This document shows, piece after piece, positions 45,113 to 54,530 of a DNA stretch of 64,000 bases; position 1 is the first letter of the stretch, and each line of letters begins with the position of its first letter. The notes beneath the pieces are model-generated. The model did not search any database and was not told the DNA's origin. It was given only the letters and a program-made list of their open reading frames with translations. The position numbers and the translations under genes were made by a program. The stretch is from CCMP332 sp040218795 (lineage in GTDB: Bacteria; Bacteroidota; Bacteroidia; Cytophagales; CCMP332), in assembly GCA_040218795.1 (NCBI GenBank), contig JAVJQT010000009.1:75923-139922 (forward strand), read 5' to 3'.

Positions 45113-45409
45113 ATTAAGAATTAAAAATGGAGAATGGAGAATTTTCGCTACATAGTTCCTTTTTATCTATTTAAGCTTCACTCAGCCAGATAATATCTCC
45201 ACACATTTACCCCTTCACACGTCCTCGTTTGCAACGAGGATGCCAATTTAACCAAAATGGCTGCATCTGATTCGTTGGAATTACTTAGAAGTATGGTTTT
45301 ATTGATCTAAATTTTGAGACATGTCTCCTTATCGGGAATTTAAAGCTTATTCGCCATACTTAAGCTTACTGCCTACGTTTAAACTTCGGCAATTAAAAAT
45401 TCTTAATTT
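45111..45409. repeat. 300-bp intergenic segment framed by inverted AAATTAAGAATT
   Basis: AAATTAAGAATT at 45111-45122 (sharing the last bases of haaO) faces its inverse AATTCTTAATTT at 45398-45409, just before kynU. Inside, CGTCCTCGTT-TGC-AACGAGGATG at 45220-45242 is a strong hairpin with a REP-like look. TTAAGCTT followed by ACT recurs near 45170 and 45360. No gene is seen. A small non-autonomous mobile or repeat element inserted between haaO and kynU is possible. Confidence 0.4.
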
Positions 45410-45415
45410 CGTCCA

Positions 45416-46702
45416 ATGAATTTCAATACCACTTCTGAATTCGCAAAAGAGCAAGATCAAAAAGATCCGCTTCGCTCTTTTCGAAATCATTTTCATATTC
45501 CACAGCATAAGGACCAGGATACTGTCTATTTCACGGGCAACTCGCTCGGATTGCAACCTAAAAAAACCAAAAAGTATTTAGAGCAGGAATTATCAGATTG
45601 GGCAAAATACGGCGTTGAAGGGCATTTTGAAGTCAGTAAAAGACCCTGGTTTCACTATCATAAATTTTCTAAACAAGCTCTGGCAAATCTTTTTGGGGCA
45701 AAAGAACTTGAAGTGGTTTCCATGAACAACCTCAGTGGAAATCTGCATCTCATGATGGTTAGTTTTTTCCGGCCCGAGGGTAAAAGAAATAAGATTATCA
45801 TCGAATCGGGTGCTTTTCCCTCTGATTATTATGTGGTAGAAAGTCAGTTGAGATTTCATGGCCTAAATCCGGCTGATCATCAGATTGAGTTAAAACCAAG
45901 AGAAGGAGAATATGCATTAAGAACTGAAGACATTATTAACTCCATAGAAAAACATGCAGATGAACTCGCTTTAGTAATGCTTCCCGGAGTTCAATACTAT
46001 ACCGGACAGTATTTTGACCTTAAAAAAATAACAGAAGCGGCACATTCTGTCGGTGCGATAGCAGGATTCGACCTGGCTCATGCCGCAGGCAATCTACCTA
46101 TGAAACTGCATAACTGGAATGTGGATTTTGCCGTTTGGTGCGGTTATAAATACCTCAATTCCGGCCCGGGAGGTGTTTCAGGTATTTTTGTACATGAAAA
46201 ACATGCCCACAATAAAGAACTGCCTCGTTTTGCCGGCTGGTGGGGGCATAATGAAGGCGAACGCTTTAAAATGAAACCCGGCTTTGACCCTATGCCCGGT
46301 GCAGATGGGTGGCAATTGAGCAATGTCAATGTGCTCACTTCAGCGGCTCATTTGGCTTCTCTTGAAATCTTTGAAGAAGCAGGAATAGAAAATCTTCGTA
46401 ATAAAAGCCTTCATCTGACTGCTTACACTGAATATCTATTGGAAGATATCAATTCCAGTCTTGGCGAAAAACAGATTAACATCATTACGCCGAAAGATCC
46501 CAATCAGAGAGGAGCGCAGCTATCATTGATAATAAAAGCAAATGGTAAAGCCATTTTTGACTATTTAAGCAAAGAAGGAGTCATTGCCGACTGGCGCGAA
46601 CCCGATGTCATCCGAATAGCACCCGCCCCTCTTTACAACAGTTATGAAGATTCTTTTAGATTTTATTCCATATTAAAGAACTATTACAATATTGGGAATT
46701 AA
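45416..46702 (+). CDS. kynU: Kynureninase
   Basis: 428 residues, a fold-type I PLP enzyme with PLP lysine K245 in WCGYKYLNSGPGG and FDLAHAAGN (Asp and His near the cofactor). Substrate-side features such as GNSLGLQPKKTKKYLEQEL and RFAGWWGHNE match kynureninase. It splits 3-hydroxykynurenine to 3-hydroxyanthranilate and alanine. Upstream genes kynA and kynB are not in the window. The stop codon sits in the centre of a 25-nt palindrome. Confidence 0.95.
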   Translation: MNFNTTSEFAKEQDQKDPLRSFRNHFHIPQHKDQDTVYFTGNSLGLQPKKTKKYLEQELSDWAKYGVEGHFEVSKRPWFHYHKFSKQALANLFGAKELEVVSMNNLSGNLHLMMVSFFRPEGKRNKIIIESGAFPSDYYVVESQLRFHGLNPADHQIELKPREGEYALRTEDIINSIEKHADELALVMLPGVQYYTGQYFDLKKITEAAHSVGAIAGFDLAHAAGNLPMKLHNWNVDFAVWCGYKYLNSGPGGVSGIFVHEKHAHNKELPRFAGWWGHNEGERFKMKPGFDPMPGADGWQLSNVNVLTSAAHLASLEIFEEAGIENLRNKSLHLTAYTEYLLEDINSSLGEKQINIITPKDPNQRGAQLSLIIKANGKAIFDYLSKEGVIADWREPDVIRIAPAPLYNSYEDSFRFYSILKNYYNIGN

Positions 46703-46713
46703 ATTCCCAATAT
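46689..46713. promoter_or_regulatory. Palindrome centred on the kynU stop codon
   Basis: ATATTGGGAATT (46689-46700) and AATTCCCAATAT (46702-46713) are exact inverse copies around one A, and the TAA stop (46700-46702) is the centre. A hairpin of 11 bp would form at the mRNA end, but no T tract follows. Confidence 0.55.
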
Positions 46714-46801
46714 GGGACATTTTATAAATCACAAATGCCGATTGCAGACTTTAATCGCAGTTGGACTCCTATTTGCCTTATACAGGTCAAAATAGAGAGT
46801 C

Positions 46802-47182
46802 ATGAAAAATCAAAAAATCGAAACCCTGCAAAATGAATTGGAAGTATTAACTAAACGATTCAATGATAACATGAAGAAAATTTCTTCACTTTTGAAATTT
46901 ACCAAAGAACATGAGCATTTTTCAAATGGTATATCAGAAGTTACAAATATTGAAAAAGCGATAAATGAAAGATTACTTCTTATAAAAGAGAACTTTCAGA
47001 TCAATTGGGCTAGAGTTGATATTATCAGACAATTGAAAGATTCGCAAAACAAGATTTGTAGTCTTGAGCGTTCAGAGCGAAATGGGATTTGTTCCGGCGA
47101 CTTCTTTGAAAACTGGAAAGAGGAATACGAGAATAAGGGAGATTTCCTGATGGTCGAAATCATCGATATTTTAAACAATTAA
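46802..47182 (+). CDS. Hypothetical helical protein between kynU and kmo
   Basis: 126 residues, no signal, all-helical and charged. The first 60 residues form a coiled coil (IETLQNELEVLTKRFNDNMKKISSLLKF), and the rest contains a CSLERSERNGICSGDF loop with two cysteines and a C-terminal acidic helix. No family recognised. It is flanked by two palindromes (46689-46713 and 47194-47226) and interrupts the kynU-kmo pair, which suggests a later insertion or a regulatory partner. Base composition is like that of its neighbours. Confidence 0.55.
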   Translation: MKNQKIETLQNELEVLTKRFNDNMKKISSLLKFTKEHEHFSNGISEVTNIEKAINERLLLIKENFQINWARVDIIRQLKDSQNKICSLERSERNGICSGDFFENWKEEYENKGDFLMVEIIDILNN

Positions 47183-47193
47183 GCATTTTAATT

Positions 47194-47226
47194 ATTCTTA
47201 TATTCAAGCTTAATTGAATTAAGAAT
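47194..47226 (+). promoter_or_regulatory. Hairpin abutting the kmo start codon
   Basis: ATTCTTA (47194-47200), one bulged T, ATTCAA (47202-47207), loop GCTTAA, TTGAAT (47214-47219), TAAGAAT (47220-47226) form a 13-bp stem with one bulge; the ATG begins at the next base. It may be an operator or an RNA structure that hides the start. Confidence 0.5.
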
Positions 47227-48609
47227 ATGCCCGAAAAAAATATCGTTATAGTAGGTGCAGGATTGGTTGGCTCTCTTTTATCCCTGCTCCTTTCTAAAAA
47301 AGGATACAACATAGATGTTTATGAAAAAAGGCCTGACATGCGAAAATCAGGCGCCAAAGGTGGAAGATCAATAAATCTGGCTTTAAGCGACCGCGGATGG
47401 AAAGCCTTAAAAATGGCAGGAATAGCCGGTGCCATTGAAGAAATCGCTATTCCAATGAAAGGCCGATTAATGCACAGCACGGATTCAGAGCTGACCTTTC
47501 AGGCCTATGGCAAAGAAGGGCAATCCATTTATTCCGTTTCACGTGCAAGACTAAATGAACTCTTAATGGAAGAAGCTGAAAAAATTGGTGTTCGCTACCA
47601 TTTTGAACAGCAATGTGAAGAGGTGGATAGTGAGACGGGAATCATTCACTTTAGCGACCATTCCGGGCAGCCTAAAAAGGTAAAAGCGGATGTAATTTTC
47701 GGTACAGACGGCGCATTTTCTGCTGTAAGAACCAGCTTCCTAAAACGCGATCGCTTTACCTATTCGCAGCAATATTTAAGTCATGGCTATAAAGAGCTCG
47801 AAATCAAACCCGATCAAAAGGGCCAATTTCAAATGGAAGAAAATGTATTGCACATTTGGCCAAGAGGTGATTATATGTTGATCGCGCTTCCCAATCCAGA
47901 CAAAACATTCACATGCACCTTATTTTTCCCTTTTGAAGGAGAACCCTCCTTTGCTTCGCTAAATTCAGATGAAGCGATTACAAAATTTTTTGAAACACAA
48001 TTCCCGGATGCCAGAGCCCTGATGCCCGATCTGCTTGAAATGTATAATAGCAATCCAACGTCCTCTTTGGTTACGGTTAAATGCTATCCCTGGGTATTTG
48101 ACTCAAAAGTCTGTCTGCTTGGAGATGCTTCTCATGCCATAGTTCCCTTTTACGGACAGGGAATGAATTCGGGTTTTGAGGATTGCAGCGTATTGATGGA
48201 AATTCTGGAAAATAATAAAAATGATAATTGGGCTCTAATATTGGATAAGTTTCAAAAAAGCAGAAAACCAAATGCCGATGGCATTTCAGAATTGGCTTTA
48301 CAGAATTTTATAGAAATGAGAGACTCTGTGGCCAACAAAGACTTTTTGCTCCAGAAAAAAATTGAAGCAAGAATAAACGATCTTTACCCCAACAAATGGA
48401 TGCCTCTTTATTCCATGGTTACTTTTAGCCATAAGCCTTATGCAGAAGCGCTGGCAAAAGGCCGTTTTCAGGATCGCTTAATGCAAGAAGTATTAGGAAT
48501 AGACGGAATTGAGGAAAAATACCAGAAAGAAAGTTTTAAGGAATTAATACGTCCATATGTTGAAAGAAATGCGAATTTTAAAATGGCGGACAAAAAGACT
48601 TTAGCATAA
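47227..48609 (+). CDS. kmo: Kynurenine 3-monooxygenase
   Basis: 460 residues, a flavin monooxygenase. N-terminal FAD motif IVGAGLVGSLLSLLLSKKGYNIDVYEKRPD, RSINLALSDRGWKAL, and the second FAD motif GDASHAIVPFYGQGMNSGFED near 300. It hydroxylates kynurenine with NADPH and O2. Together with kynU and haaO it makes the core of the tryptophan-to-semialdehyde route. A hairpin abuts the start. The C-terminus ends with FKMADKKTLA. It is 1 nt before the next gene, so that one is co-transcribed. Confidence 0.95.
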   Translation: MPEKNIVIVGAGLVGSLLSLLLSKKGYNIDVYEKRPDMRKSGAKGGRSINLALSDRGWKALKMAGIAGAIEEIAIPMKGRLMHSTDSELTFQAYGKEGQSIYSVSRARLNELLMEEAEKIGVRYHFEQQCEEVDSETGIIHFSDHSGQPKKVKADVIFGTDGAFSAVRTSFLKRDRFTYSQQYLSHGYKELEIKPDQKGQFQMEENVLHIWPRGDYMLIALPNPDKTFTCTLFFPFEGEPSFASLNSDEAITKFFETQFPDARALMPDLLEMYNSNPTSSLVTVKCYPWVFDSKVCLLGDASHAIVPFYGQGMNSGFEDCSVLMEILENNKNDNWALILDKFQKSRKPNADGISELALQNFIEMRDSVANKDFLLQKKIEARINDLYPNKWMPLYSMVTFSHKPYAEALAKGRFQDRLMQEVLGIDGIEEKYQKESFKELIRPYVERNANFKMADKKTLA

Positions 48610-48610
48610 A

Positions 48611-49525
48611 ATGGCAAAACACATTTTAATTAGTGGTGGTACGGGTATGCTTGGAGGGGCATTGACAAATGCCTTACAGGATGAAGGATATGAGGTTGCC
48701 TATTTGAGCCGAAGTAAGGGATTGCACGATGGTATTAGAAAATACCGCTGGGATATCGACAAATCTTATCTCGACCCCGAAGCTCTGCATTGGGCGGATG
48801 CCATAATTCATTTGGCCGGTGCCGGAGTTGCCGATAAGCGCTGGTCTCCGAAAAGAAAAAAGGCAATCCTTGAAAGTCGAACCAAATCGACCAGACTGCT
48901 TTACAATGAACTGAAAAAAGACAATTACAATATCAAACATGTAATTTCTGCATCGGCCATTGGATATTACGGTTTTGGCGGGCCTGATAAGGTATTTAAG
49001 GAAGATGACCCGGCCGGTAGCGATTTTCTTGCGACGGTCACCGAAAAGTGGGAAGAGGAATCCAAAAATATATCCGATCTCAAATTAAAACATACCCGAC
49101 TGCGGATCGGTGTGGTTTTGACTCAAAAAGGAGGCGCTTTTAAAAAATTAAAACAACCCATTTTTTATGGAATCGGCTCTCCATTGGGAAGCGGCAAACA
49201 AATGGTTTCTTGGATTCATCTCGATGATCTGGTTAATATATTCATGCACGTGATGAACAAAGACCTTTATGGCGTGTACAATGCTGTGGCTCCTGAACCC
49301 GTCAGTAATGAAAAATTCACGAAGGTTACCGCGCGAATGATGCGCCGCGGGGTGTATCTCCCTAATGTACCTGAATTTGTCCTGCGACTCATGTTTGGAG
49401 AAATGGCCGATATAATACTCAAAGGCTCGGTTGTATCATCAGAAAAAATAATGCGGACAGGTTTTAAATTTAAACACCCCAATATTTCCGATGCCGTTTA
49501 TGACATACTTGTAAGAAGGGTTTGA
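48611..49525 (+). CDS. TIGR01777-family SDR (epimerase-like)
   Basis: 304 residues with an N-terminal ISGGTGMLGGALTNALQDEG NAD-binding turn, then WADAIIHLAGAGVADKRWS, SASAIGYYG and GSGKQMVSWIHLDDLVN. These are the signatures of YfcH/SDR39U1-like proteins, whose substrate is unknown. The ATG follows the kmo stop by 1 nt, so it belongs to that transcript by position, though no kynurenine role is known. C-terminal DUF1731-type region (MFGEMADIILKGSVVSSEK) is present. Confidence 0.85.
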   Translation: MAKHILISGGTGMLGGALTNALQDEGYEVAYLSRSKGLHDGIRKYRWDIDKSYLDPEALHWADAIIHLAGAGVADKRWSPKRKKAILESRTKSTRLLYNELKKDNYNIKHVISASAIGYYGFGGPDKVFKEDDPAGSDFLATVTEKWEEESKNISDLKLKHTRLRIGVVLTQKGGAFKKLKQPIFYGIGSPLGSGKQMVSWIHLDDLVNIFMHVMNKDLYGVYNAVAPEPVSNEKFTKVTARMMRRGVYLPNVPEFVLRLMFGEMADIILKGSVVSSEKIMRTGFKFKHPNISDAVYDILVRRV

Positions 49526-49573
49526 GCGGATATTTCATTTTTTATATCAATTTTGCAATGCAATAAAATTTCT

Positions 49574-50311
49574 ATGGATACAGAGAACAGAGACGACAAT
49601 ATTGAAAAAGAAGTAGAAGATAAAATCAGACGTGCTTTTAAAGACAGAGATTGGAGCGAAATAAAAAGCGAAGATTCCTGGGCAATTTTTAAAATCATGT
49701 CCGAAATGGTTGAAGGATTTCAAAAACTTTCTAAAATCGGCCCTTGTGTTACCATTTTTGGTTCGGCGAGAACAAAGCCGGATAATCCCTATTACAAAGC
49801 CGCAGAAAATATTGCTGCCAAGCTCGTTCGACACGGTTATGGTGTTATAACCGGTGGTGGGCCCGGTATTATGGAGGCCGGTAATAAAGGTGCAAAATCT
49901 GAAAATGGTAAGTCGGTGGGATTAAATATAGAATTGCCTTTTGAACAGGGAAGTAATATCTATATCAATCCAGACAAACTAATCACATTTGATTATTTCT
50001 TTGTCAGAAAGGTAATGTTTGTAAAGTATTCTCAGGGATTTGTAGTCATGCCCGGTGGGTTGGGAACCATGGATGAATTTTTTGAAGCCCTCACCCTGAT
50101 TCAAACAAAAAAAATCGGTCGCTTTCCAATCGTACTTTACGGCAAAGACTATTGGGGAGGCTTGATTGACTGGCTCAAGGAAGTTGTCTTAAAAGAAAAA
50201 AACATAAATGTCGAGGACCTCAACCTTTTTAATCTTGTAGATGATGAAACCGAAGCAGTAAAGGTTATTGACGAATTTTATTCTAAATACCTTTTATCGC
50301 CGAATTTTTAA
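49574..50311 (+). CDS. LOG/TIGR00730-family phosphoribohydrolase
   Basis: 245 residues from ATG 49574 (a TTG 21 nt earlier adds little). The Rossmann-like LOG motifs are visible: GGGPGIMEAGNKGA near 95 and PGGLGTMDEFFEAL near 160. LOG proteins release the base from nucleoside monophosphates and are often mis-annotated as lysine decarboxylases. The N-terminal 45 residues are a charged extension. The stop shares a base with the next start (TAATG). Confidence 0.86.
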   Translation: MDTENRDDNIEKEVEDKIRRAFKDRDWSEIKSEDSWAIFKIMSEMVEGFQKLSKIGPCVTIFGSARTKPDNPYYKAAENIAAKLVRHGYGVITGGGPGIMEAGNKGAKSENGKSVGLNIELPFEQGSNIYINPDKLITFDYFFVRKVMFVKYSQGFVVMPGGLGTMDEFFEALTLIQTKKIGRFPIVLYGKDYWGGLIDWLKEVVLKEKNINVEDLNLFNLVDDETEAVKVIDEFYSKYLLSPNF

Positions 50312-51330
50312 TGAAGGCCAATTTAAAATTTGTATTACTATCGCTAGTTATCGTTTCCGTACCATTCCTGTGGTATCTCAAAATTCCCGGTATTTCATTT
50401 GGAAATAATACAGCAGCGAAGGAAGTAAAAGTGGACAGCAGCGCTTTACAACAGGTTATAAAAAATCCATTTGTGCCGGAAAAGGTATTCTTTGCCGGCG
50501 AAGAAGTACCCGTTTGGATTCCCGAAGTAAGGGAAAGACTTGAAAATGAATTGATCATCAATTGTCATTGGCACTCCAATACGTTGACCTTAATGAAACT
50601 TGCTCCACGATGGTTTCCACTTTTCGAAAGTGTATTTGATTCTATGGCTGTACCTGAAGACTTTAAGTATATAAGTCTTGTCGAGTCCAGATTACAACTC
50701 GAAGAATCACCCGTAGGAGCAGCAGGGCTTTGGCATCTCATGCCCATTTCGGCAAAGGAGAATGGATTGTATATGGACGAAGAAGTGGATGAGCGTTATG
50801 ATCCGGTGAAATCAACGAAAGTTGCAGCTAAGTATATTTTGAAGGCAAAAAATAAGTTTGGTTCATGGACCAATGCCGCAGCTTCCTATAACCGCGGCAT
50901 GTCGGGTTTTGCCAGGGCCATAGAACATCAGCGCGTCAATAATTTCTATGATCTGAAAATGAATTCAGAAACAGCCCGGTATGTATTCAGAATTATTGCG
51001 GTAAAAATGATTTTTGAGAGTCCCGAGCGTTATGGGTTTTATCTCGAGCCTGAAGACTATTACCAAGCCTGGGAGACCAAAACCATTGAGGTGGATTCCA
51101 CAGTTAATGACTGGGCAGAATTTGCCCTTGAACATGGGACCATTTATAAATATGTAAGACTGTACAATCCATGGATTCAGGAGAAATATTTAAAAAATAA
51201 GAAGCGCAGAAAATACAAGGTTCAGATTCCAAAAGAAACTTTAAGCTATTCAGAACCATTAACAGATTCGGATATTATTATAGTAGATTCCCTCATGGGA
51301 ACAGAGGATGAATTAGACAAGCAGGAATAA
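50311..51330 (+). CDS. Lytic transglycosylase (SLT domain)
   Basis: 339 residues with an N-terminal membrane anchor or signal (LKFVLLSLVIVSVPFLWYL) and an SLT fold. Catalytic E125 lies in SLVESRLQL, then GAAGLWHLMP and WTNAAASYNRG, as in MltD/Slt-type enzymes. It cleaves MurNAc-GlcNAc bonds leaving 1,6-anhydro-MurNAc, the substrate of the AnmK encoded at 37698. No LysM repeats are seen, only a C-terminal charged tail. It directly precedes uvrA by 1 nt. Confidence 0.88.
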   Translation: MKANLKFVLLSLVIVSVPFLWYLKIPGISFGNNTAAKEVKVDSSALQQVIKNPFVPEKVFFAGEEVPVWIPEVRERLENELIINCHWHSNTLTLMKLAPRWFPLFESVFDSMAVPEDFKYISLVESRLQLEESPVGAAGLWHLMPISAKENGLYMDEEVDERYDPVKSTKVAAKYILKAKNKFGSWTNAAASYNRGMSGFARAIEHQRVNNFYDLKMNSETARYVFRIIAVKMIFESPERYGFYLEPEDYYQAWETKTIEVDSTVNDWAEFALEHGTIYKYVRLYNPWIQEKYLKNKKRRKYKVQIPKETLSYSEPLTDSDIIIVDSLMGTEDELDKQE

Positions 51331-51331
51331 T

Positions 51332-54190
51332 TTGGCGGAAACAGTAAAAAAAGGAGAGGTAGAGGATTTACCTATCGACCTGACAGGTTATGAGTTTATT
51401 GAGGTTTTTGGTGCAAGGGAGCACAATCTCAAAAACATTGATGTTTTCATTCCGAGAAACAAGCTAATTGTAATCACAGGAATCAGCGGCAGCGGCAAGT
51501 CTTCGCTGGCATTTGATACCATTTATGCCGAAGGCCAAAGAAGGTATATGGAGAGTTTTTCGGCCTATGCCAGATCCTTTATCGGCGATATGGAAAGACC
51601 CGATGTAGATAAAATAAATGGTCTTTCGCCGGTAATTTCCATCGAGCAAAAAACAACTTCCAGAAACCCGCGATCCACAGTTGGCACACTTACCGAAATA
51701 TATGATTTTCTCAGATTGCTATATGCAAGGGCCGGAATAGCCTATTCTTATCTCAGCGGTGAAAAGATGACGCGGCAAACTGAAGAACAAATCCTGGACA
51801 CTGTGCTGGAAAAATTTAAAGATCAAAAAATAATCCTCCTGGCCCCCATTGTGAAGGGAAGAAAAGGACATTACCGGGAGCTTTTTCAACAATTGAGAAA
51901 ATCGGGTTATACCAAAGTGAGAGTCAACGGGGAGGTATTGGATATCGAACCTAAAATGCAACTCGACCGCTATAAAACGCATGATATTGAATTGGTGGTT
52001 GATCGGCTGATTGCAAAAAAAGACGATAAATTCAGAATTTCACAAAGTCTGCAAACGGCGATGAAACAAGGCAAGGGTGTGATTTATGTATTGGATCAGG
52101 AAGATAAAAGTCATGCCTTTTCAAAATATTTAATGGATCCAAAAACGGGTCTGAGTTATGATGAACCCGCACCGAATACATTTTCTTTTAATTCTCCCTA
52201 CGGCGCCTGTCCAAAATGCAATGGGCTTGGTCAAATTGAAGAAATAACCAAGGAAAGTATTATACCTGATGACAATCTAAGCATGAGCCGAGGTGCCATT
52301 GCACCACTTGGAGAATACAGGGATATCTGGATTTTCAAAAAAATAGAATCCATATTAAAGAATTACGATTTGAGTCTTTCCACACCGGTCAAAAAGATTC
52401 CGGAAGATATTCTCGACAAAATTCTATTTGGAACCGATGGCAAAATCGAGGTTCCCTCTGTGAAATATCCCGGTTCTACCTGGAAAGTTCGTTTTGGTGG
52501 AATTATCAATTTCCTCGAAGAACAGAAAGACGCGGGATCTGAAAAAACACAGAAGTGGGTTCAGGACTTTGTGCAGAAAATCATTTGCCCCGAATGCAAT
52601 GGTGGTAGATTAAAGGCAGAAGCCCTTCATTATAAAATCCACGATAAAAACATCTCAGAACTTGCCCAAATGGATATCGGGCATTTAAAAGAGTGGTTTG
52701 AAAATATCGAAGAAAAATTAAGTGAAAACCAAAATATAATTGCCAAAGAAGTTCTAAAAGAAATTAGAAAGCGAATCGGGTTTCTCAGTGATGTCGGACT
52801 TGAATACCTAACGCTGGACAGACAGTTAAAAACGCTTTCCGGTGGCGAATCTCAAAGAATTAGATTGGCAACTCAAATCGGAACGCAGCTGGTCGGAGTG
52901 CTGTATATTTTGGACGAACCGAGTATTGGTTTGCATCAACGCGACAATCAAAAACTCATTGATGCCTTAAAATCGCTCAGAGATATTGGAAACACAGTGA
53001 TTGTTGTAGAACATGACCGCGACATGATGCTGGCATCAGATTATATTCTGGATCTCGGTCCAGGTGCTGGCCGCCATGGTGGAAAAGTTGTTTCCAAGGG
53101 TCATCCCAAGGAATTGATCAGCATGAAAAGCCTAACCGCCGATTATCTCAATCATAAATTGGTGATTGATGTGCCTAAGGAAAGAAGAAAAGGCAGTGGT
53201 AAAAAGATTAAGCTAAAAGGAGCAAAAGGGAATAATTTAAAATCCCTGAATCTTGATTTTCCACTAGGGAAAATGATTTTGGTGACCGGAGTTTCAGGCA
53301 GCGGAAAATCTACATTGATTCACGATACTTTTTATCCCATACTAAATAAACACATTTATAAATCGCACAGAGAACCGCTGGCTTTTAAGAGTATAGAAGG
53401 CTTGGAGCATATCGACAAAGTTATAGAGGTGGATCAATCGCCGATCGGCAGGACGCCCAGATCCAATCCCGCTACTTATACCGGAGCATTTACGGATGTG
53501 AGAGCTCTTTTTTCACAATTGCCCGAAGCCAAAATACGAGGTTATAAACCGGGTAGATTTTCCTTTAATGTAAAAGGTGGAAGGTGTGAAACTTGCCAGG
53601 GTGGAGGGATGAAACTCATCGAAATGGACTTTCTACCTGATGTTTTGGTGCCTTGTGAAGAATGCAAAGGAAAGCGTTATAATCGGGAAACGCTGGAAGT
53701 AAGATTTAAGGGAAAATCCATCTCTGACGTTTTGGATATGACAGTGAGTCAGGCCGTAGAATTCTTTGAAAATCAACCGAGAATTCTGCGAAGAATTAAA
53801 ACTTTGGAAGAGGTTGGTTTGGGTTATATCACACTAGGACAACACGCTACCACCCTTTCAGGTGGGGAAGCACAAAGGGTGAAATTGGCCACGGAATTAT
53901 CTAAAAAGGATACGGGGAAAACTTTTTACATATTGGATGAACCCACCACAGGACTTCATTTTCAGGACATTCAAATGCTTTTAACCGTTTTAAACAAATT
54001 GGTGGATAAAGGAAACACCGTCCTTGTGGTAGAACACAATATGGATGTTATTAAAGTGGCGGATCACATTATCGATTTGGGTCCTGAAGGCGGGCAAAAA
54101 GGGGGGTATGTAATTGCCGAAGGAAAGCCCGAAGATATTGTTAAAGTAAAAAAGAGCTATACGGCTAAATTTCTCAAGGAAGAGTTGTAA
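51332..54190 (+). CDS. uvrA: UvrABC system protein A
   Basis: 952 residues with two ABC ATPase modules: Walker A GISGSGKSSLAFDT near 47 and GVSGSGKSTLIHDT near 655, ABC signatures LSGGESQRIRLA and LSGGEAQRVKLA, and Cys-type zinc sites (CPKCNGLG, CPECNGG, CETCQGGG...CEECKG). It recognises bulky DNA damage and loads UvrB. Translation must begin at TTG 51332, since the next in-frame ATG is inside the conserved core. A hairpin terminator follows. Confidence 0.97.
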   Translation: MAETVKKGEVEDLPIDLTGYEFIEVFGAREHNLKNIDVFIPRNKLIVITGISGSGKSSLAFDTIYAEGQRRYMESFSAYARSFIGDMERPDVDKINGLSPVISIEQKTTSRNPRSTVGTLTEIYDFLRLLYARAGIAYSYLSGEKMTRQTEEQILDTVLEKFKDQKIILLAPIVKGRKGHYRELFQQLRKSGYTKVRVNGEVLDIEPKMQLDRYKTHDIELVVDRLIAKKDDKFRISQSLQTAMKQGKGVIYVLDQEDKSHAFSKYLMDPKTGLSYDEPAPNTFSFNSPYGACPKCNGLGQIEEITKESIIPDDNLSMSRGAIAPLGEYRDIWIFKKIESILKNYDLSLSTPVKKIPEDILDKILFGTDGKIEVPSVKYPGSTWKVRFGGIINFLEEQKDAGSEKTQKWVQDFVQKIICPECNGGRLKAEALHYKIHDKNISELAQMDIGHLKEWFENIEEKLSENQNIIAKEVLKEIRKRIGFLSDVGLEYLTLDRQLKTLSGGESQRIRLATQIGTQLVGVLYILDEPSIGLHQRDNQKLIDALKSLRDIGNTVIVVEHDRDMMLASDYILDLGPGAGRHGGKVVSKGHPKELISMKSLTADYLNHKLVIDVPKERRKGSGKKIKLKGAKGNNLKSLNLDFPLGKMILVTGVSGSGKSTLIHDTFYPILNKHIYKSHREPLAFKSIEGLEHIDKVIEVDQSPIGRTPRSNPATYTGAFTDVRALFSQLPEAKIRGYKPGRFSFNVKGGRCETCQGGGMKLIEMDFLPDVLVPCEECKGKRYNRETLEVRFKGKSISDVLDMTVSQAVEFFENQPRILRRIKTLEEVGLGYITLGQHATTLSGGEAQRVKLATELSKKDTGKTFYILDEPTTGLHFQDIQMLLTVLNKLVDKGNTVLVVEHNMDVIKVADHIIDLGPEGGQKGGYVIAEGKPEDIVKVKKSYTAKFLKEEL

Positions 54191-54195
54191 ACAAG

Positions 54196-54222
54196 AAAGG
54201 CTGGTTCAAAAAACCAGCCTTT
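54196..54222 (+). terminator. Terminator hairpin after uvrA
   Basis: AAAGGCTGGTT (54196-54206) pairs fully with AACCAGCCTTT (54212-54222), loop CAAAA. The following T tract is poor, so termination may be partial. Confidence 0.7.
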
Positions 54223-54530
54223 ACTAAAATTGATGTATATGTTGAGAAAACTACTACTAAATTGCTCTTTCAAAATTCGTTTATCTTAATCTAGCCTATT
54301 GCTTTTTCAGATAACGAAATCTTTAATTTTTTTATTGTCGGATTAATCTTTTGGTAATAAACCTGAAATCGGTTTCTAAAAAGCTTTAATTCGACCTCCA
54401 CTTTTTATTTAGCAATACTCGTGCCAAATTTTTGTAATTGTTTTAAGAACGGGGAATAAAATCAAATATTATAGCTTGTATAAATATTTGTATTAATAAC
54501 GTACGAATTTGTCCGAATACGTACGAAGAT
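54223..54530. other. Intergenic region with repeated ACGTACGAA
   Basis: No gene. ACGTACGAA occurs twice, about 20 bp apart, near 54498 and 54519, with a GTCCGAAT core between them; CGTACG is itself a palindrome. A small hairpin AAACC/GGTTT lies near 54360. These sites are just past the 3' end of the SGNH hydrolase gene on the minus strand. Confidence 0.4.
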
